Source: VMDJ01 sp965659945 (GTDB taxonomy: Bacteria > Pseudomonadota > Gammaproteobacteria > Chromatiales > Chromatiaceae). From it: a stretch of DNA of 64,000 nucleotides. This document shows positions 55,642 to 64,000 of this stretch, in pieces. Both the position numbers and the translations under genes were made by a program. The notes below the pieces were generated by a model that made no database searches, was not told where the DNA came from, and saw only the letters and a program-made list of their open reading frames with translations. The first letter of the stretch is position 1, and every line of letters starts with the position of its first letter. The stretch covers positions 11,795 through 75,794 of the forward strand of contig CBFHYJ010000003.1 of NCBI GenBank assembly GCA_965659945.1, read 5' to 3'.

Positions 55642-56259
55642 ATGAAACTTTATTACGTACACGACCCCATGTGCTCATGGTGCTGGGGATTTGCGCCAAC
55701 GCGGCAGATTGTTCGCGAGAATTTGCCAGATGGCATCGAATGGATCTCTTTACTTGGCGGTCTTGCGCCAGATTCGGTTAAGCCCATGACCGATGAAACC
55801 AAAGGCTACATACAGAAAGCGTGGCGCACGATTCAGGAACGTATCCCGGGCACAGAGTTTAATTTCGACTTTTGGGATAAGTGCGAACCCCGTCGTAGCA
55901 CCTATCCCGCATGTCGCGCAGTGATTGCTGCTCGCAATACCTCAGCGGACAGTGAACTTTCGTATATACGTGCATTACAGGAAGCCTACTACCTGCGTGC
56001 CATGAATCCTTCGGATACCGACACGCATCTCACCTTGGCAACAGAGTTAGGTTTGGACATATATGCATTTGAGCAACACCTGCTCGATCCCAAAACGCAT
56101 CAAACCTTACTCGATGAAATTGCTTTTGCGCGGTCTATTGGCGGCGACAGCTTTCCGAGCTTAATTTTTGTGGATGCGCAAAACCAAGTACATTCGCTAA
56201 AAATTCATTACGCCGATCCACAACGCATTCTCGACGACATTCAGCAGCATCTTTGCTAA
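55642..56259 (+). CDS. DsbA-family (FrnE-like) thioredoxin-fold protein
   Basis: A 205-residue cytoplasmic thioredoxin-fold protein. The CxxC active site is at the N-terminus in HDPMCSWCWGFAP, typical of the FrnE-like DsbA branch. A helical insert (YIRALQEAYYLRAMNPSDTDTHLTL) and the cis-Pro region GGDSFPSLIF complete the fold. No signal peptide is present. These proteins act as disulfide isomerases in the cytoplasm. The start lies just after the HU terminator. Confidence 0.88.
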   Translation: MKLYYVHDPMCSWCWGFAPTRQIVRENLPDGIEWISLLGGLAPDSVKPMTDETKGYIQKAWRTIQERIPGTEFNFDFWDKCEPRRSTYPACRAVIAARNTSADSELSYIRALQEAYYLRAMNPSDTDTHLTLATELGLDIYAFEQHLLDPKTHQTLLDEIAFARSIGGDSFPSLIFVDAQNQVHSLKIHYADPQRILDDIQQHLC

Positions 56260-56291
56260 TGTCGCTCTATTAACTATCACGAGGAAATGAC

Positions 56292-56861
56292 ATGTTAAAA
56301 CGATTCGCGGTTCTTTTAGTGAGCGCCTTCTGGGCAATCAGTGCGCTAGCGCAACAACCCCAACTCGACATGTCGCCACCTGCGCAACTTGAGCGTGGTG
56401 TTCATAAACTTATCGCCTTTATGGGACAGCGCCCACAGTCAGCTGAGATTGCCGATTATCTTGATAAAAATGTGGCGCACTTCTTTAACTTTGATGAAAT
56501 GGCACGTTTAGCCGGCGGCGCTTACTACTACCAGATCACCCCACTACAACGTGGCGAGATGGCAGAAGAGATCAAGCGTTGGTTCTTAACCGAGTTAACA
56601 CTGAAATTAACTGCTTATCGCGGACAAGGCGTGAAATTCATGCGCCCTCGATATAACCGCGAAGGGGATGAAGCGCTTGTTTCAATGTATATCCTGCAGC
56701 CAGGCAACTACTACCCACCACGTATCGACTTTCGTTTACAGAAGTTCCGTCAAGGCTGGGCAGTCAGCGATGTTGCAGCAGCAGGTCAGAGCGCGGTGAT
56801 GCACTATCGCAAAAGCTTGGGTAATGAACTGACTTACCGCCAGTACCGAGCCTACCGTTAA
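56292..56861 (+). CDS. MlaC/Ttg2D-family periplasmic protein
   Basis: A 189-residue exported protein. The signal peptide (FAVLLVSAFWAISALAQ) is followed by the MlaC fold: FFNFDEMARLAGGAYYYQITPLQRGEMAEEIKRWFLTELT and RYNREGDEALVSMYI, ending in a short helix region. MlaC proteins shuttle phospholipids between the outer and inner membranes. No other mla genes are nearby. A GAGGAAATGAC site precedes the ATG. The real lipid cargo is unknown. Confidence 0.82.
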   Translation: MLKRFAVLLVSAFWAISALAQQPQLDMSPPAQLERGVHKLIAFMGQRPQSAEIADYLDKNVAHFFNFDEMARLAGGAYYYQITPLQRGEMAEEIKRWFLTELTLKLTAYRGQGVKFMRPRYNREGDEALVSMYILQPGNYYPPRIDFRLQKFRQGWAVSDVAAAGQSAVMHYRKSLGNELTYRQYRAYR

Positions 56862-56905
56862 TATCTGCTGATGCAGTTGTGTCGCAACTACTGCGTCACT
56901 GAGCA

Positions 56906-57547
56906 ATGACCTTAAACCCTGCCCCCGATCTGTTAAATGCCCTTTATTGGGTGACACTTCTAGCGGTAGTGGTGTCTTCAGCATCCGCGGTACTTAAAGC
57001 CGGAGCAAAACAATTCGACCTGTTTGGTGTGATCATCATTGCGATTGCAACTGGTTTGGGTGGTGGCTCTTTACGGGATATGTTGCTCGATCGCGAGGTT
57101 TTTTGGATTCGCGACCAAGCCTTCTTTTTTGCCAGCCTAGGCAGCGCTTTTGCCATGTTTCTTCTTGCAAGGCGTTTCGATCTATCCAGTAAATGGTTTT
57201 TAGTTCCTGACGCCGCCGGTCTAGCCACTTTTGCGATCGCCGGCACTACAGTTTCCCTGATGTTGGATGTGCCCTGGATTGTGGCTAGTTTCATGGGCGT
57301 GATGACTGGCGTGCTCGGTGGTATTTTTCGCGATGTGCTGTGTAACGAAACACCGATGGTATTTTACAGTCCGCTCTACGCCACCATCGCATGGATAGGG
57401 GCGATTGGCTTTATCGGTTTATTGTCGATCGGTATCGCGATTGAATGGTCGATCATTATTGCGGGCAGCAGCATCTTTATCGTTCGTCTGATAGCTATTC
57501 GTTACAACATCAACTTACCTCGCTACCGCAGCCGCTCTAATAATTAA
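56906..57547 (+). CDS. TRIC-type (UPF0126/YicG) membrane channel
   Basis: A 213-residue inner-membrane protein of about seven segments with an internal duplication; each half has a glycine/arginine motif: GLGGGSLRDMLLDR and GVLGGIFRDVLCNE. This is the TRIC family, trimeric cation channels also found as YicG. Conducted ion is likely potassium, but this is known only for a few members. It is followed 3 bases later by an unknown gene. Confidence 0.9.
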   Translation: MTLNPAPDLLNALYWVTLLAVVVSSASAVLKAGAKQFDLFGVIIIAIATGLGGGSLRDMLLDREVFWIRDQAFFFASLGSAFAMFLLARRFDLSSKWFLVPDAAGLATFAIAGTTVSLMLDVPWIVASFMGVMTGVLGGIFRDVLCNETPMVFYSPLYATIAWIGAIGFIGLLSIGIAIEWSIIIAGSSIFIVRLIAIRYNINLPRYRSRSNN

Positions 57548-57550
57548 GTT

Positions 57551-58099
57551 ATGCACGACCCGAAGCAACAAATTGTTCAAGCGCATGCCGCATTTATCTG
57601 CGATGTCGTGACGAGCATGCAAGAACCTAAACCTCGACATCACTTTGATGCCTTAATGAAAAGCGCCAGTGAAAATGGATGGCAAGCCTTGGTTGCTGTG
57701 CTCAATCTCATAGCTGATGGTCGACGTGATGTGATGGTACTGAATGGCTTAGACCAAGAAGACAGTGCGATTGCCGAAGCGATTTTGCTTGGCCTTCAAG
57801 ACCCAACCTCTCTGCCTGATCCTAATAAAAAAGCCGATTCGACAATGGCCGCACCCGGCCTTGCCGGCATGATTCACGCCGCTGCTACCGGTAACGTTCA
57901 AGCATTAACCTTAATCAGTCAAATGGCAGAACAGATGCAACGCGCAGGTGGCGATATGGCGCGTGTCGCTGCAGTCATTCGACCCATGATCAATGGTGAA
58001 CGCGATCTAAAAACTCTTAGCAGCAAAATGGATGAGCGCGGTAAAGCCTTACTCGAAAAAATACTCGAAGAACTTGAGCTCTTGAAGAAACCGCAATGA
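57551..58099 (+). CDS. Soluble helical protein of unknown function
   Basis: A 182-residue protein that is not recognised. It appears helical with no signal peptide, no cysteine apart from Cys17 and no catalytic motif. Stretches are ALVAVLNLIADGRRDVMVLNGL, APGLAGMIHAAATGNVQALTLI and ARVAAVIRPMINGERDLKTL, two of which share a pattern (h-x-x-h-I-x-G-x-R-D), suggesting an internal repeat. It sits 3 bases after the TRIC gene and overlaps the DUF423 gene by four, so it is part of an operon. Confidence 0.7.
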   Translation: MHDPKQQIVQAHAAFICDVVTSMQEPKPRHHFDALMKSASENGWQALVAVLNLIADGRRDVMVLNGLDQEDSAIAEAILLGLQDPTSLPDPNKKADSTMAAPGLAGMIHAAATGNVQALTLISQMAEQMQRAGGDMARVAAVIRPMINGERDLKTLSSKMDERGKALLEKILEELELLKKPQ

Positions 58100-58473
58100 A
58101 CACTCTCGCTCGAAGTTGTATTTTTTGGGGCGCGCTCTTTGGTTTAAGCGGCGTGATGATCGGTGCTTTTGGTGCTCATGGCTTGAAAGCCCTATTTACC
58201 GCTGATCAGTTAACGATTTATCATACAGGCGTTGATTACCAATTTGTACATGCCTTAGCGTTACTACTACTCGGCACCCTCGCCCAACATCAAACACCCA
58301 AGGCGTGGCAACTCGCTGCCATATTCTTTATCGCGGGCGTGTTTATTTTTAGCGGCAGCTTATATCTCTTAGTGCTCACCAATACGTCTTGGCTAGGCGC
58401 CATCACCCCGATTGGCGGGATGAGCTTTATCGCTGGGTGGACAGCACTGCTATGGGGTTTGCGCCGTGGATGA
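58096..58473 (+). CDS. DUF423 (YgdD-like) membrane protein
   Basis: A 125-residue inner-membrane protein with four transmembrane segments, recognised by GVMIGAFGAHGLKALFTADQLTIYHTGVDYQFVHALALLLLG and WLGAITPIGGMSFIAGW. Function is unknown. It overlaps the upstream gene by four bases and the rRNA methyltransferase gene by eight bases. Confidence 0.92.
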   Translation: MNTLARSCIFWGALFGLSGVMIGAFGAHGLKALFTADQLTIYHTGVDYQFVHALALLLLGTLAQHQTPKAWQLAAIFFIAGVFIFSGSLYLLVLTNTSWLGAITPIGGMSFIAGWTALLWGLRRG

Positions 58474-59392
58474 TCTTGATGCGCTACTCAATCGCTGCGA
58501 TAAAAATCAAAAGCGTTTAAAGAAGTGGCTTAAAGACCAACAGCTCGTCGCTTATCGACTGTATGACCGCGACATGCCCGAGTTCCCGCTCGCGATTGAT
58601 CGTTATGCCGACAGCCTTCACGTGCAGGTATTTGAACGTAAACGCCCAGTTACTGATGAGCAGCTCGACAAATTACGTGATGCCTTGCTACAACACTTTC
58701 AACTCGAACCGCTTCAGCTTGGGTTTAAAACGCGCAAACGCCAGCGAGGACTTGATCAGTATGAAAAGCTTGCACTCGACGCGCCTTCGTTTGAGGTGAG
58801 TGAGTACGGTTTATCTTTCGAGGTGAATCTGCATCGCTATTTAGATACCGGACTGTTCCTTGATCATCGCCAAACACGCAAGATGGTTCGCGAACAATCA
58901 CAAGGCAAAAGTTTGCTTAATCTGTTTGCCTATACGGGCAGCTTTACCACTTATGCCGCTGCGGGTGGTGCAAGCCGCAGTCTGACGGTAGATATGTCGA
59001 AAACCTATCAAGCTTGGTCACAACGCAACCTTGAGATTAATGGCTTAGCCAGTGCACAGCATCAAATGTTACAAACCGATGTGTTGGCTTTTCTTGCTGA
59101 CCCGGAACAAAAGCTTAAGTTTGATCTTATTGTGTTAGATCCGCCGAGCTTCTCGAACTCAAAACGCATGCATAACACCTTTGATGTGCAACGTGACCAA
59201 GTTGACCTATTACGCAACACCTTGCGCTTCTTAGCAACGGATGGTCAGTTAATTTTTTCGAACAACCGTCAAGGCTTCACGCTAGATGAGCAGTTGCTCA
59301 ATGAAGCCAACTTTGAAGAGATCACAGAGCAAACCGTGCCCATGGACTTTGCGCGCTATCGCCCGCATCGTTGCTGGAAAGTCACGCGTTAA
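58466..59392 (+). CDS. 23S rRNA methyltransferase, stand-alone RlmK-like
   Basis: A 308-residue AdoMet-dependent methyltransferase equal to the C-terminal half of E. coli RlmKL, which methylates G2069 of 23S rRNA. The N-terminal region is EEI-like (LLNRCDKNQKRLKKWLKDQQLVAYRLYDRDMPEFPLAIDRY), followed by YLDTGLFLDHRQTRKMV, the AdoMet site NLFAYTGSFTTYAAAGG and the catalytic DPPSFSNSKRM. E. coli fuses this half to RlmL, which is not found here. The start is GTG 58466. It overlaps the convergent speA end by four bases. Confidence 0.88.
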   Translation: MDDLDALLNRCDKNQKRLKKWLKDQQLVAYRLYDRDMPEFPLAIDRYADSLHVQVFERKRPVTDEQLDKLRDALLQHFQLEPLQLGFKTRKRQRGLDQYEKLALDAPSFEVSEYGLSFEVNLHRYLDTGLFLDHRQTRKMVREQSQGKSLLNLFAYTGSFTTYAAAGGASRSLTVDMSKTYQAWSQRNLEINGLASAQHQMLQTDVLAFLADPEQKLKFDLIVLDPPSFSNSKRMHNTFDVQRDQVDLLRNTLRFLATDGQLIFSNNRQGFTLDEQLLNEANFEEITEQTVPMDFARYRPHRCWKVTR

Positions 59393-61257
59393 ACGGTGAG
59401 ATAGGTTGTGCTGTTTAGCGCAGTCTTCAAATCCGCGAGATAAGCGGTACGTTGTTGATCCGTTAATTCAGCTGCAGCAAGTTTTTCTTGGTACTGCGAC
59501 AACATCTGCTGTGGATCGAAATGCACATAACTGAGTAGCTCATCGGCGCGATCGCCACGCTCAGGTTCTGAGAAACTGTATCCATCCGCTGTAAGGCTGA
59601 CATTTACCGCATCGGTATCGCCAAACAAGTTGTGCATATCACCCAATATCTCTTGGTAAGCACCCACTAAGAAAATACCAATCAAATACGGCTCGCCATT
59701 GGTAGCATGTAATCGCAAGGTGCTCTCTACACCGTCTTGATCAACGTATTGCGACAAACAGCCGTCTGAATCACAGGTCAGATCGTGTACGACTGACGCT
59801 TGCTCAGGCGCTTCAGTTAAACGATGTAATGGCATCAATGGAAAAACTTGATTCAACGCCCAAGCATCCGGTAATGATTGAAACAATGAGAAATTACAGA
59901 AAACACGGCTTGCTAGCATGTCATTTAGCTCATCCAACACATCGCGATGGCGACGGGAGGTGACGCGTAAGTGTTGTCTTACTAAATCAGCAATCGCATA
60001 GAACCATTGCTCAGCATGCGCACGCTGCTCTAAATCAATCTCGCCACTTTGGAAGGATTGCTGACTCAAATCGAATTGATGCTTCGCTTCTTGCCAGCTC
60101 ATCAAGGGAGATTGCTCATCGAACTGTTGATGAATCAAGGCGAGCGCTTTAACTACATCCGCATCATCATCTTCACTGACTTTGCCGAGGGCTGTTGAAG
60201 GTTCTTCTCGCTCGATCACTTCGGTAATCAAAATAGCGTGGTGCGCCGTCAATGCGCGACCTGATTCACTGAACACACGTGGCTCAGCAAGCTCAAATTC
60301 AGCGCAGCGTTGTTGAATCGCACGCAGCACCGCTTTGGCGTAAGCATTCACGCTGTAATTTATCGAGCAGTAATGACGGCTCGCCGTACCTTCATAGTCG
60401 ACACCCAAGCCGCCGCCAACATCGATAACTTGTATCGGCGCGCCCGCCTTAACCAACTCTGCGTAATATCGTGCTGCCTCAGAAATACCGCGATCGATAT
60501 CTGAAAGATCGGGAATTTGCGAACCGATATGCGAATGTAACAACTGTAAGCAATGCAGCTTATCAGCGGCTTTAAGCTGCGCGATCAGTTCAAGTAATTG
60601 CGCAGCGGATAAACCAAACTTAGATTTAGCGCCCCCAGAGTTTTGCCAATTACCACTCGCTACAGCAGCTAAACGAATACGTACACCTAGTAACGGTTCG
60701 ATATCCATCTTCGCCGCTTCATCGAGTACCAACTTAAGCTCAGAAGGTTTTTCGATGACCAAGTACACATCATGACCAAGCTTGCGACCCATAAGCGCCA
60801 AGCGCACATATTCGCGATCTTTGTAGCCATTACACACGATCGAAGCACCATTTGGGCTCGCCGCAAGTACGGCTAATAATTCAGGCTTACTACCCGCTTC
60901 AAGACCAACAATATCCGCACCCACCGAGGCGATCTGCTCGACTACGCTACGTTGTTGATTCACTTTGATTGGATAAATCGCGCGATAGCCACCCGAGTAA
61001 TCAAGCACGTTAGCTGCCGTTTCAAAGGCTTGTGATAAAGCGCGGACACGATCGGTCAGCACGTCATTAAAACGCAGCAACAAAGGCGTTTTAAGACCAG
61101 AGGACTTGGCCTCATTAACCAGCTGATAGACATCCAAACTGGCGCCATCACGACGTGGTTCTACTGCAACATGGCCCTTTACATTAATCGAAAAGTAGCC
61201 TTCGCCCCAATGACGAATACCGTAGTGTTGCGGCAGCTGCTTGTCTACGTTGGCCAT
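59389..61257 (-). CDS. speA: Biosynthetic arginine decarboxylase SpeA
   Basis: PLP enzyme that converts arginine to agmatine, the first step of the agmatine route to putrescine. It has about 622 residues from ATG 61257, which has AGGA upstream; a longer reading to 61302 was rejected. The alanine-racemase-fold barrel has RAIYPIKVNQQRSVVEQIA with the PLP lysine. Further family features are LGVRIRLA, LLHSHIGSQ, IDVGGGLGVDYEG, ESGRALTAHH and LVGAYQEILGDMHNLFGDT. It is divergent from speE across about 117 bases. Confidence 0.95.
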   Translation of the reverse strand: MANVDKQLPQHYGIRHWGEGYFSINVKGHVAVEPRRDGASLDVYQLVNEAKSSGLKTPLLLRFNDVLTDRVRALSQAFETAANVLDYSGGYRAIYPIKVNQQRSVVEQIASVGADIVGLEAGSKPELLAVLAASPNGASIVCNGYKDREYVRLALMGRKLGHDVYLVIEKPSELKLVLDEAAKMDIEPLLGVRIRLAAVASGNWQNSGGAKSKFGLSAAQLLELIAQLKAADKLHCLQLLHSHIGSQIPDLSDIDRGISEAARYYAELVKAGAPIQVIDVGGGLGVDYEGTASRHYCSINYSVNAYAKAVLRAIQQRCAEFELAEPRVFSESGRALTAHHAILITEVIEREEPSTALGKVSEDDDADVVKALALIHQQFDEQSPLMSWQEAKHQFDLSQQSFQSGEIDLEQRAHAEQWFYAIADLVRQHLRVTSRRHRDVLDELNDMLASRVFCNFSLFQSLPDAWALNQVFPLMPLHRLTEAPEQASVVHDLTCDSDGCLSQYVDQDGVESTLRLHATNGEPYLIGIFLVGAYQEILGDMHNLFGDTDAVNVSLTADGYSFSEPERGDRADELLSYVHFDPQQMLSQYQEKLAAAELTDQQRTAYLADLKTALNSTTYLTV

Positions 61258-61374
61258 GCTCGTTCCTTGCCGAATATTTATGCTGTTTGAATTATCAACC
61301 AATTTGACCGGATAAGCGATTGTCGAATCCCAGCTCGCACGTTAAGGTTCGCGCATTCGTTTATGAGGTGCAGC

Positions 61375-62226
61375 ATGACACTAAGTGATAAATGGTTTAC
61401 CGAAATTCACGCTGATATTGGTTCGGCGTTTTCCTTAGAGACCACCGAGAAGGTTTTTTCCAAGCAATCCCCTTTCCAGCTTGTTGAAGTGTTCGACACC
61501 ACCGGCTTTGGCAAGTTTATGGTGATTGATGGCTGCACCATGGTGACCACACGTGAAAATTTTGTGTACCACGAGATGCTTTCACATCCCGCCATGTTCA
61601 CCCACCCTAATCCTCGACAGGTTGCGATCATCGGCGGCGGTGACTGCGGTACTTTGCGAGAAGTGTTGCGTCATGACTCGGTTGAGAAATGTACCCAGAT
61701 CGATATCGATGAAGTGGTAACTGAAGCTTCTGAGATCCATTTTCCCGAGTTGTGTGAATCCAACAATGACCCTCGTGCGGAGCTGCTATTTATCGACGGT
61801 ATTCAATGGATGAAGGATGCGGCACCTGAGTCACTCGATTTGATCATTGTTGATTCAACCGATCCTGTTGGACCGGGCGAGGTGTTATTCACCGCAGAAT
61901 TCTTTGCCGCTTGTCATCGCGCTTTGCGTCCTGATGGCATCATCGTGCAACAAAGTGAATCACCACTCGCGCATCTCGAGCTGATTCAGCGTATGCATAA
62001 AAACTACGCGACAGCCGGCTTTAGCGCCAACAAAACACTCTGCTTCCCACAGCCCATTTATCCAACCGGGTGGTGGTCAGCAACGATGGCATCGAAGAGC
62101 GGTGATCTCAGTAACTTCCGCCAAGCCGATGTGGAAAACAAATCGTTTGAAACGCAGTACTACAACGCGGACATTCATCAAGGCTCCTTCGCAATGCCTG
62201 AGTTCTTGCGCAAGGCGCTCGTATAA
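61375..62226 (+). CDS. speE: Spermidine synthase SpeE
   Basis: Transfers an aminopropyl group from decarboxylated AdoMet to putrescine. It has 283 residues from ATG 61375, which has GAGGTG upstream; an ATG at 61363 lacks a ribosome site. Motifs are FGKFMVIDGCTMVTTRENFVYHEML, VAIIGGGDCGTLREVLRH, CTQIDIDE and DLIIVDSTDPVGPG. Its start region faces speA. SpeD at 21307-22116 supplies the donor. Confidence 0.96.
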   Translation: MTLSDKWFTEIHADIGSAFSLETTEKVFSKQSPFQLVEVFDTTGFGKFMVIDGCTMVTTRENFVYHEMLSHPAMFTHPNPRQVAIIGGGDCGTLREVLRHDSVEKCTQIDIDEVVTEASEIHFPELCESNNDPRAELLFIDGIQWMKDAAPESLDLIIVDSTDPVGPGEVLFTAEFFAACHRALRPDGIIVQQSESPLAHLELIQRMHKNYATAGFSANKTLCFPQPIYPTGWWSATMASKSGDLSNFRQADVENKSFETQYYNADIHQGSFAMPEFLRKALV

Positions 62227-62230
62227 ACCC

Positions 62231-62650
62231 ATGAAGTTTTTGATCGTCAACACGATCATCATTGCCCTAGCAGTGATGATCCATTATGAGATTTTGTATC
62301 GTCTTTCTGTGTTGATGCCCAAGCTAAAAGTGCGTGCACATAGCCGAGTGGTTATTGGTGTCTTTGGCGCTATCTTTGCGCACATCATTGAGATCTGGCT
62401 ATTTGCTTTGAGCTTTTATTTTATGCACCACAATAACTGGGGGCAGCTCAGTGGTAACTACGATGGCAGCTTAATGGCAAGTGTTTATTTCTCATTCACG
62501 ACCTTTACTACTTTGGGCTTCGGCGACATCGAGCCCCTTGGTGATCTTCGTTACCTCACGGGTATTGAGTCGCTCACCGGACTGGTATTGATTACCTGGT
62601 CAGCGTCTTTCTTGTTTTATGAGATGCAGAAATATTGGGGTCGTAATTAA
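62231..62650 (+). CDS. Two-TM potassium-channel-like membrane protein
   Basis: A 139-residue inner-membrane protein. It has four hydrophobic segments and a pore loop with the potassium-selective-type filter TTLGFGDIEP between the last two, as in Ion_trans_2 proteins. No cytoplasmic RCK domain is present. The ATG lies 4 bases after the speE stop, so the two may be co-transcribed. Its stop shares four bases with that of folA. Ion selectivity is inferred from the filter, which has GFGD like some bacterial channels. Confidence 0.8.
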   Translation: MKFLIVNTIIIALAVMIHYEILYRLSVLMPKLKVRAHSRVVIGVFGAIFAHIIEIWLFALSFYFMHHNNWGQLSGNYDGSLMASVYFSFTTFTTLGFGDIEPLGDLRYLTGIESLTGLVLITWSASFLFYEMQKYWGRN

Positions 62651-63141
62651 GCGCGAACAAAGGTGACAAACTGATGTGGCAAGGTGTTTTTTTCATCGAT
62701 CACACCCTCTTGTCGATCCACTTCTTGCCATTGCGTCATATCAATCGCTGGGAAAAAGGCATCACCCGCAACTTCCGTTGCAATCTCGGTGAGATATAAG
62801 CGTGAGGCAATCTCAATGCCTTGTGTATATAAGTTGGCACCACCCACCAACATCAACTCTTCAGCATCGGAATAACAGGCCAAGGCTTCTTCAAAGGAAT
62901 GGACGACTTCGGCACCTTCTGCGACGTAGTCTTGATCCCGCGTGATCACAATATGCGGACGACCAGGCAATAATCCCGGCAAAGACTCCCAAGTCTTACG
63001 ACCCATGATCATTGGCTTACCCATCGTCAGTGCTTTGAAGTGCTGAAGATCTGCCGGTAAGCGCCAGGGCAGTTTGTTCTCGATACCAATCGCGCGATTC
63101 GAGGCCATCGCAGCGATCATCGAAAGACGCGGATTAATCAT
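62647..63141 (-). CDS. folA: Dihydrofolate reductase FolA
   Basis: Reduces dihydrofolate with NADPH. It has 164 residues from ATG 63141. Motifs are SMIAAMASNRAIGIENKLPWRLPADLQHFK, MGRKTWESLPGLLPGRPHIVITR and EELMLVGGANLYTQGI, with the catalytic acidic residue in LPADLQHF. The ATG overlaps the thyA stop by one base (TGATG), so the pair is translationally coupled; the two enzymes regenerate folate together after dTMP synthesis. Confidence 0.96.
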   Translation of the reverse strand: MINPRLSMIAAMASNRAIGIENKLPWRLPADLQHFKALTMGKPMIMGRKTWESLPGLLPGRPHIVITRDQDYVAEGAEVVHSFEEALACYSDAEELMLVGGANLYTQGIEIASRLYLTEIATEVAGDAFFPAIDMTQWQEVDRQEGVIDEKNTLPHQFVTFVRA

Positions 63142-63974
63142 CAAACCGCAACAATACCCTTGATGTGCTCATGGTGTTGATAATCCACTAACTCAAAGTC
63201 ATCAAAGGTGAAGTCAAAAATGTCTTTAATCTCAGGATTGATCTTCATCTGAGGTAACGGCAATGGGTCACGACTCAGTTGCAACTCAACCTGCTCTTGG
63301 TGATTGGTATACAGATGCGCATCACCCAAAGTATGTACAAAATCTCCTGGCTCCAGGTCGCACACCTGGGCCAACATCAGTGTGAGCAACGCATAGCTTG
63401 CGATATTAAAAGGCACACCTAAGAAGATATCCGCACTGCGTTGATAGAGCTGACATGACAGCTTGCCTTCTGACACATAAAACTGGAAGAAAGCATGGCA
63501 TGGCGCCAAGGCCATACGACCTTCTTTGACGTTTTGTTGAGGTGAAATAGTTTCATCAGGCAAATCGCTTGGATTCCAAGCCGAGATAATGATGCGACGT
63601 GAATTCGGATTGCTCTTGAGCTGCTCAACCACCTGCATCACTTGGTCAACAGAGGCACCGTTCGCATTCGGCCAGTTACGCCATTGGAAACCGTAGACCG
63701 GGCCAAGGTCACCGTTTTCATCTGCCCACTCATCCCAAATACGCACGCCGTTATCTTTGAGGTACTGGGTATTGGTATCACCTTTTAAAAACCACAACAG
63801 CTCATGGACCACTGACTTGAAGTGAATCTTTTTGGTAGTGACCAAAGGAAAGCCTTCGCTAAGATCAAAACGCATTTGATAGCCAAAGACAGAGAAGGTG
63901 CCGGTACCGGTACGATCACCCTTGAAGGTGCCTTTCTCGCGCACATGGCGCAGCAAGTCGAGATACTGTTTCAT
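63141..63974 (-). CDS. thyA: Thymidylate synthase ThyA
   Basis: Makes dTMP from dUMP with methylene-tetrahydrofolate. It has 277 residues, 13 longer than E. coli because of an insert (about residues 141-153) before the active site. Catalytic Cys159 is in [12 protein letters not shown]. Other blocks are [39 protein letters not shown] and [17 protein letters not shown]. The C-terminal KGIVAV is intact. It heads thyA-folA. Confidence 0.97.
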   Translation of the reverse strand: MKQYLDLLRHVREKGTFKGDRTGTGTFSVFGYQMRFDLSEGFPLVTTKKIHFKSVVHELLWFLKGDTNTQYLKDNGVRIWDEWADENGDLGPVYGFQWRNWPNANGASVDQVMQVVEQLKSNPNSRRIIISAWNPSDLPDETISPQQNVKEGRMALAPCHAFFQFYVSEGKLSCQLYQRSADIFLGVPFNIASYALLTLMLAQVCDLEPGDFVHTLGDAHLYTNHQEQVELQLSRDPLPLPQMKINPEIKDIFDFTFDDFELVDYQHHEHIKGIVAV

Positions 63975-64000
63975 CGTGTTTTTTGAGTGCGATTCGCCCA

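Overview
The window is a gene-dense piece of a gammaproteobacterial chromosome. The evidence is the set of recognisable genes and their order: tmcA, lptD-surA-pdxA-apaG-apaH, trpE-trpG-trpD-trpC, priA-argS-SPOR, glnK-amt next to ubiK, and thyA-folA. All match gammaproteobacterial families and base composition looks balanced. The genus cannot be named from the sequence alone. No tRNA, rRNA, CRISPR array, insertion sequence or prophage was seen, and no stretch longer than about 260 bases lacks a gene. The longest gaps are 39885-40146, 26559-26812, 6146-6384 and 54948-55163.

Layout. 1-6145 (minus strand): a peroxiredoxin cut by the window edge, tmcA and metH. 6385-7504: an SCP2-like protein and a secreted endonuclease I, convergent on one terminator. 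7518-11995: a four-gene operon (Sel1-like membrane protein, PpkA-like von Willebrand A protein, ABC ATPase, FtsX-like permease) that resembles the signalling arm of type VI secretion without the secretion genes. 11992-14927 (minus): TAXI-type binding protein, HAD hydrolase and amgK. 15058-21303: the lptD-surA-pdxA-apaG-apaH operon, lacking the usual rsmA. 21307-26558 (minus): trpEGDC followed by an OsmC protein and speD. 26813-27781: a two-gene plus-strand island (secreted repeat protein and cytochrome c) between gph-rpe and trpE. 30229-34830 (minus): priA, argS and a SPOR protein. 34946-37382: HNH nuclease, fructosamine kinase and a cache-like sensor protein. 37511-39884 (minus): torF-type porin, glnK and amt, with a convincing sigma-54 promoter and NtrC-like sites upstream. 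40147-43766: ubiK, yheS-type ABC-F protein and chrA. 43763-51639: TSUP permease, DUF1415, MOSC, YczE-like protein, iron alcohol dehydrogenase, ycgL, serB and purT. 52230-54947 (minus): PfkB kinase, Rieske protein, CbiM-like permease, DUF350 and a lytic transglycosylase. 55164-59392: HU with a histone H1-like tail, DsbA-family protein, MlaC-like protein, TRIC channel, DUF423 and a stand-alone RlmK. 59389-63974: speA, speE, a potassium-channel-like protein, folA and thyA.

Working together: metH, purT, serB, folA and thyA serve one-carbon metabolism. SpeA, SpeD and SpeE supply most of the route from arginine to spermidine. TrpEGDC covers part of tryptophan synthesis. LptD and SurA build the outer membrane, and GlnK, Amt and TorF appear to form a nitrogen-controlled uptake operon.

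The best candidates for something new are the orphan PpkA/TagTS-like operon, the PfkB-Rieske-CbiM-like operon, the secreted repeat protein with its cytochrome, and the very tight convergent gene ends: six pairs share exactly four bases of their stop codons.
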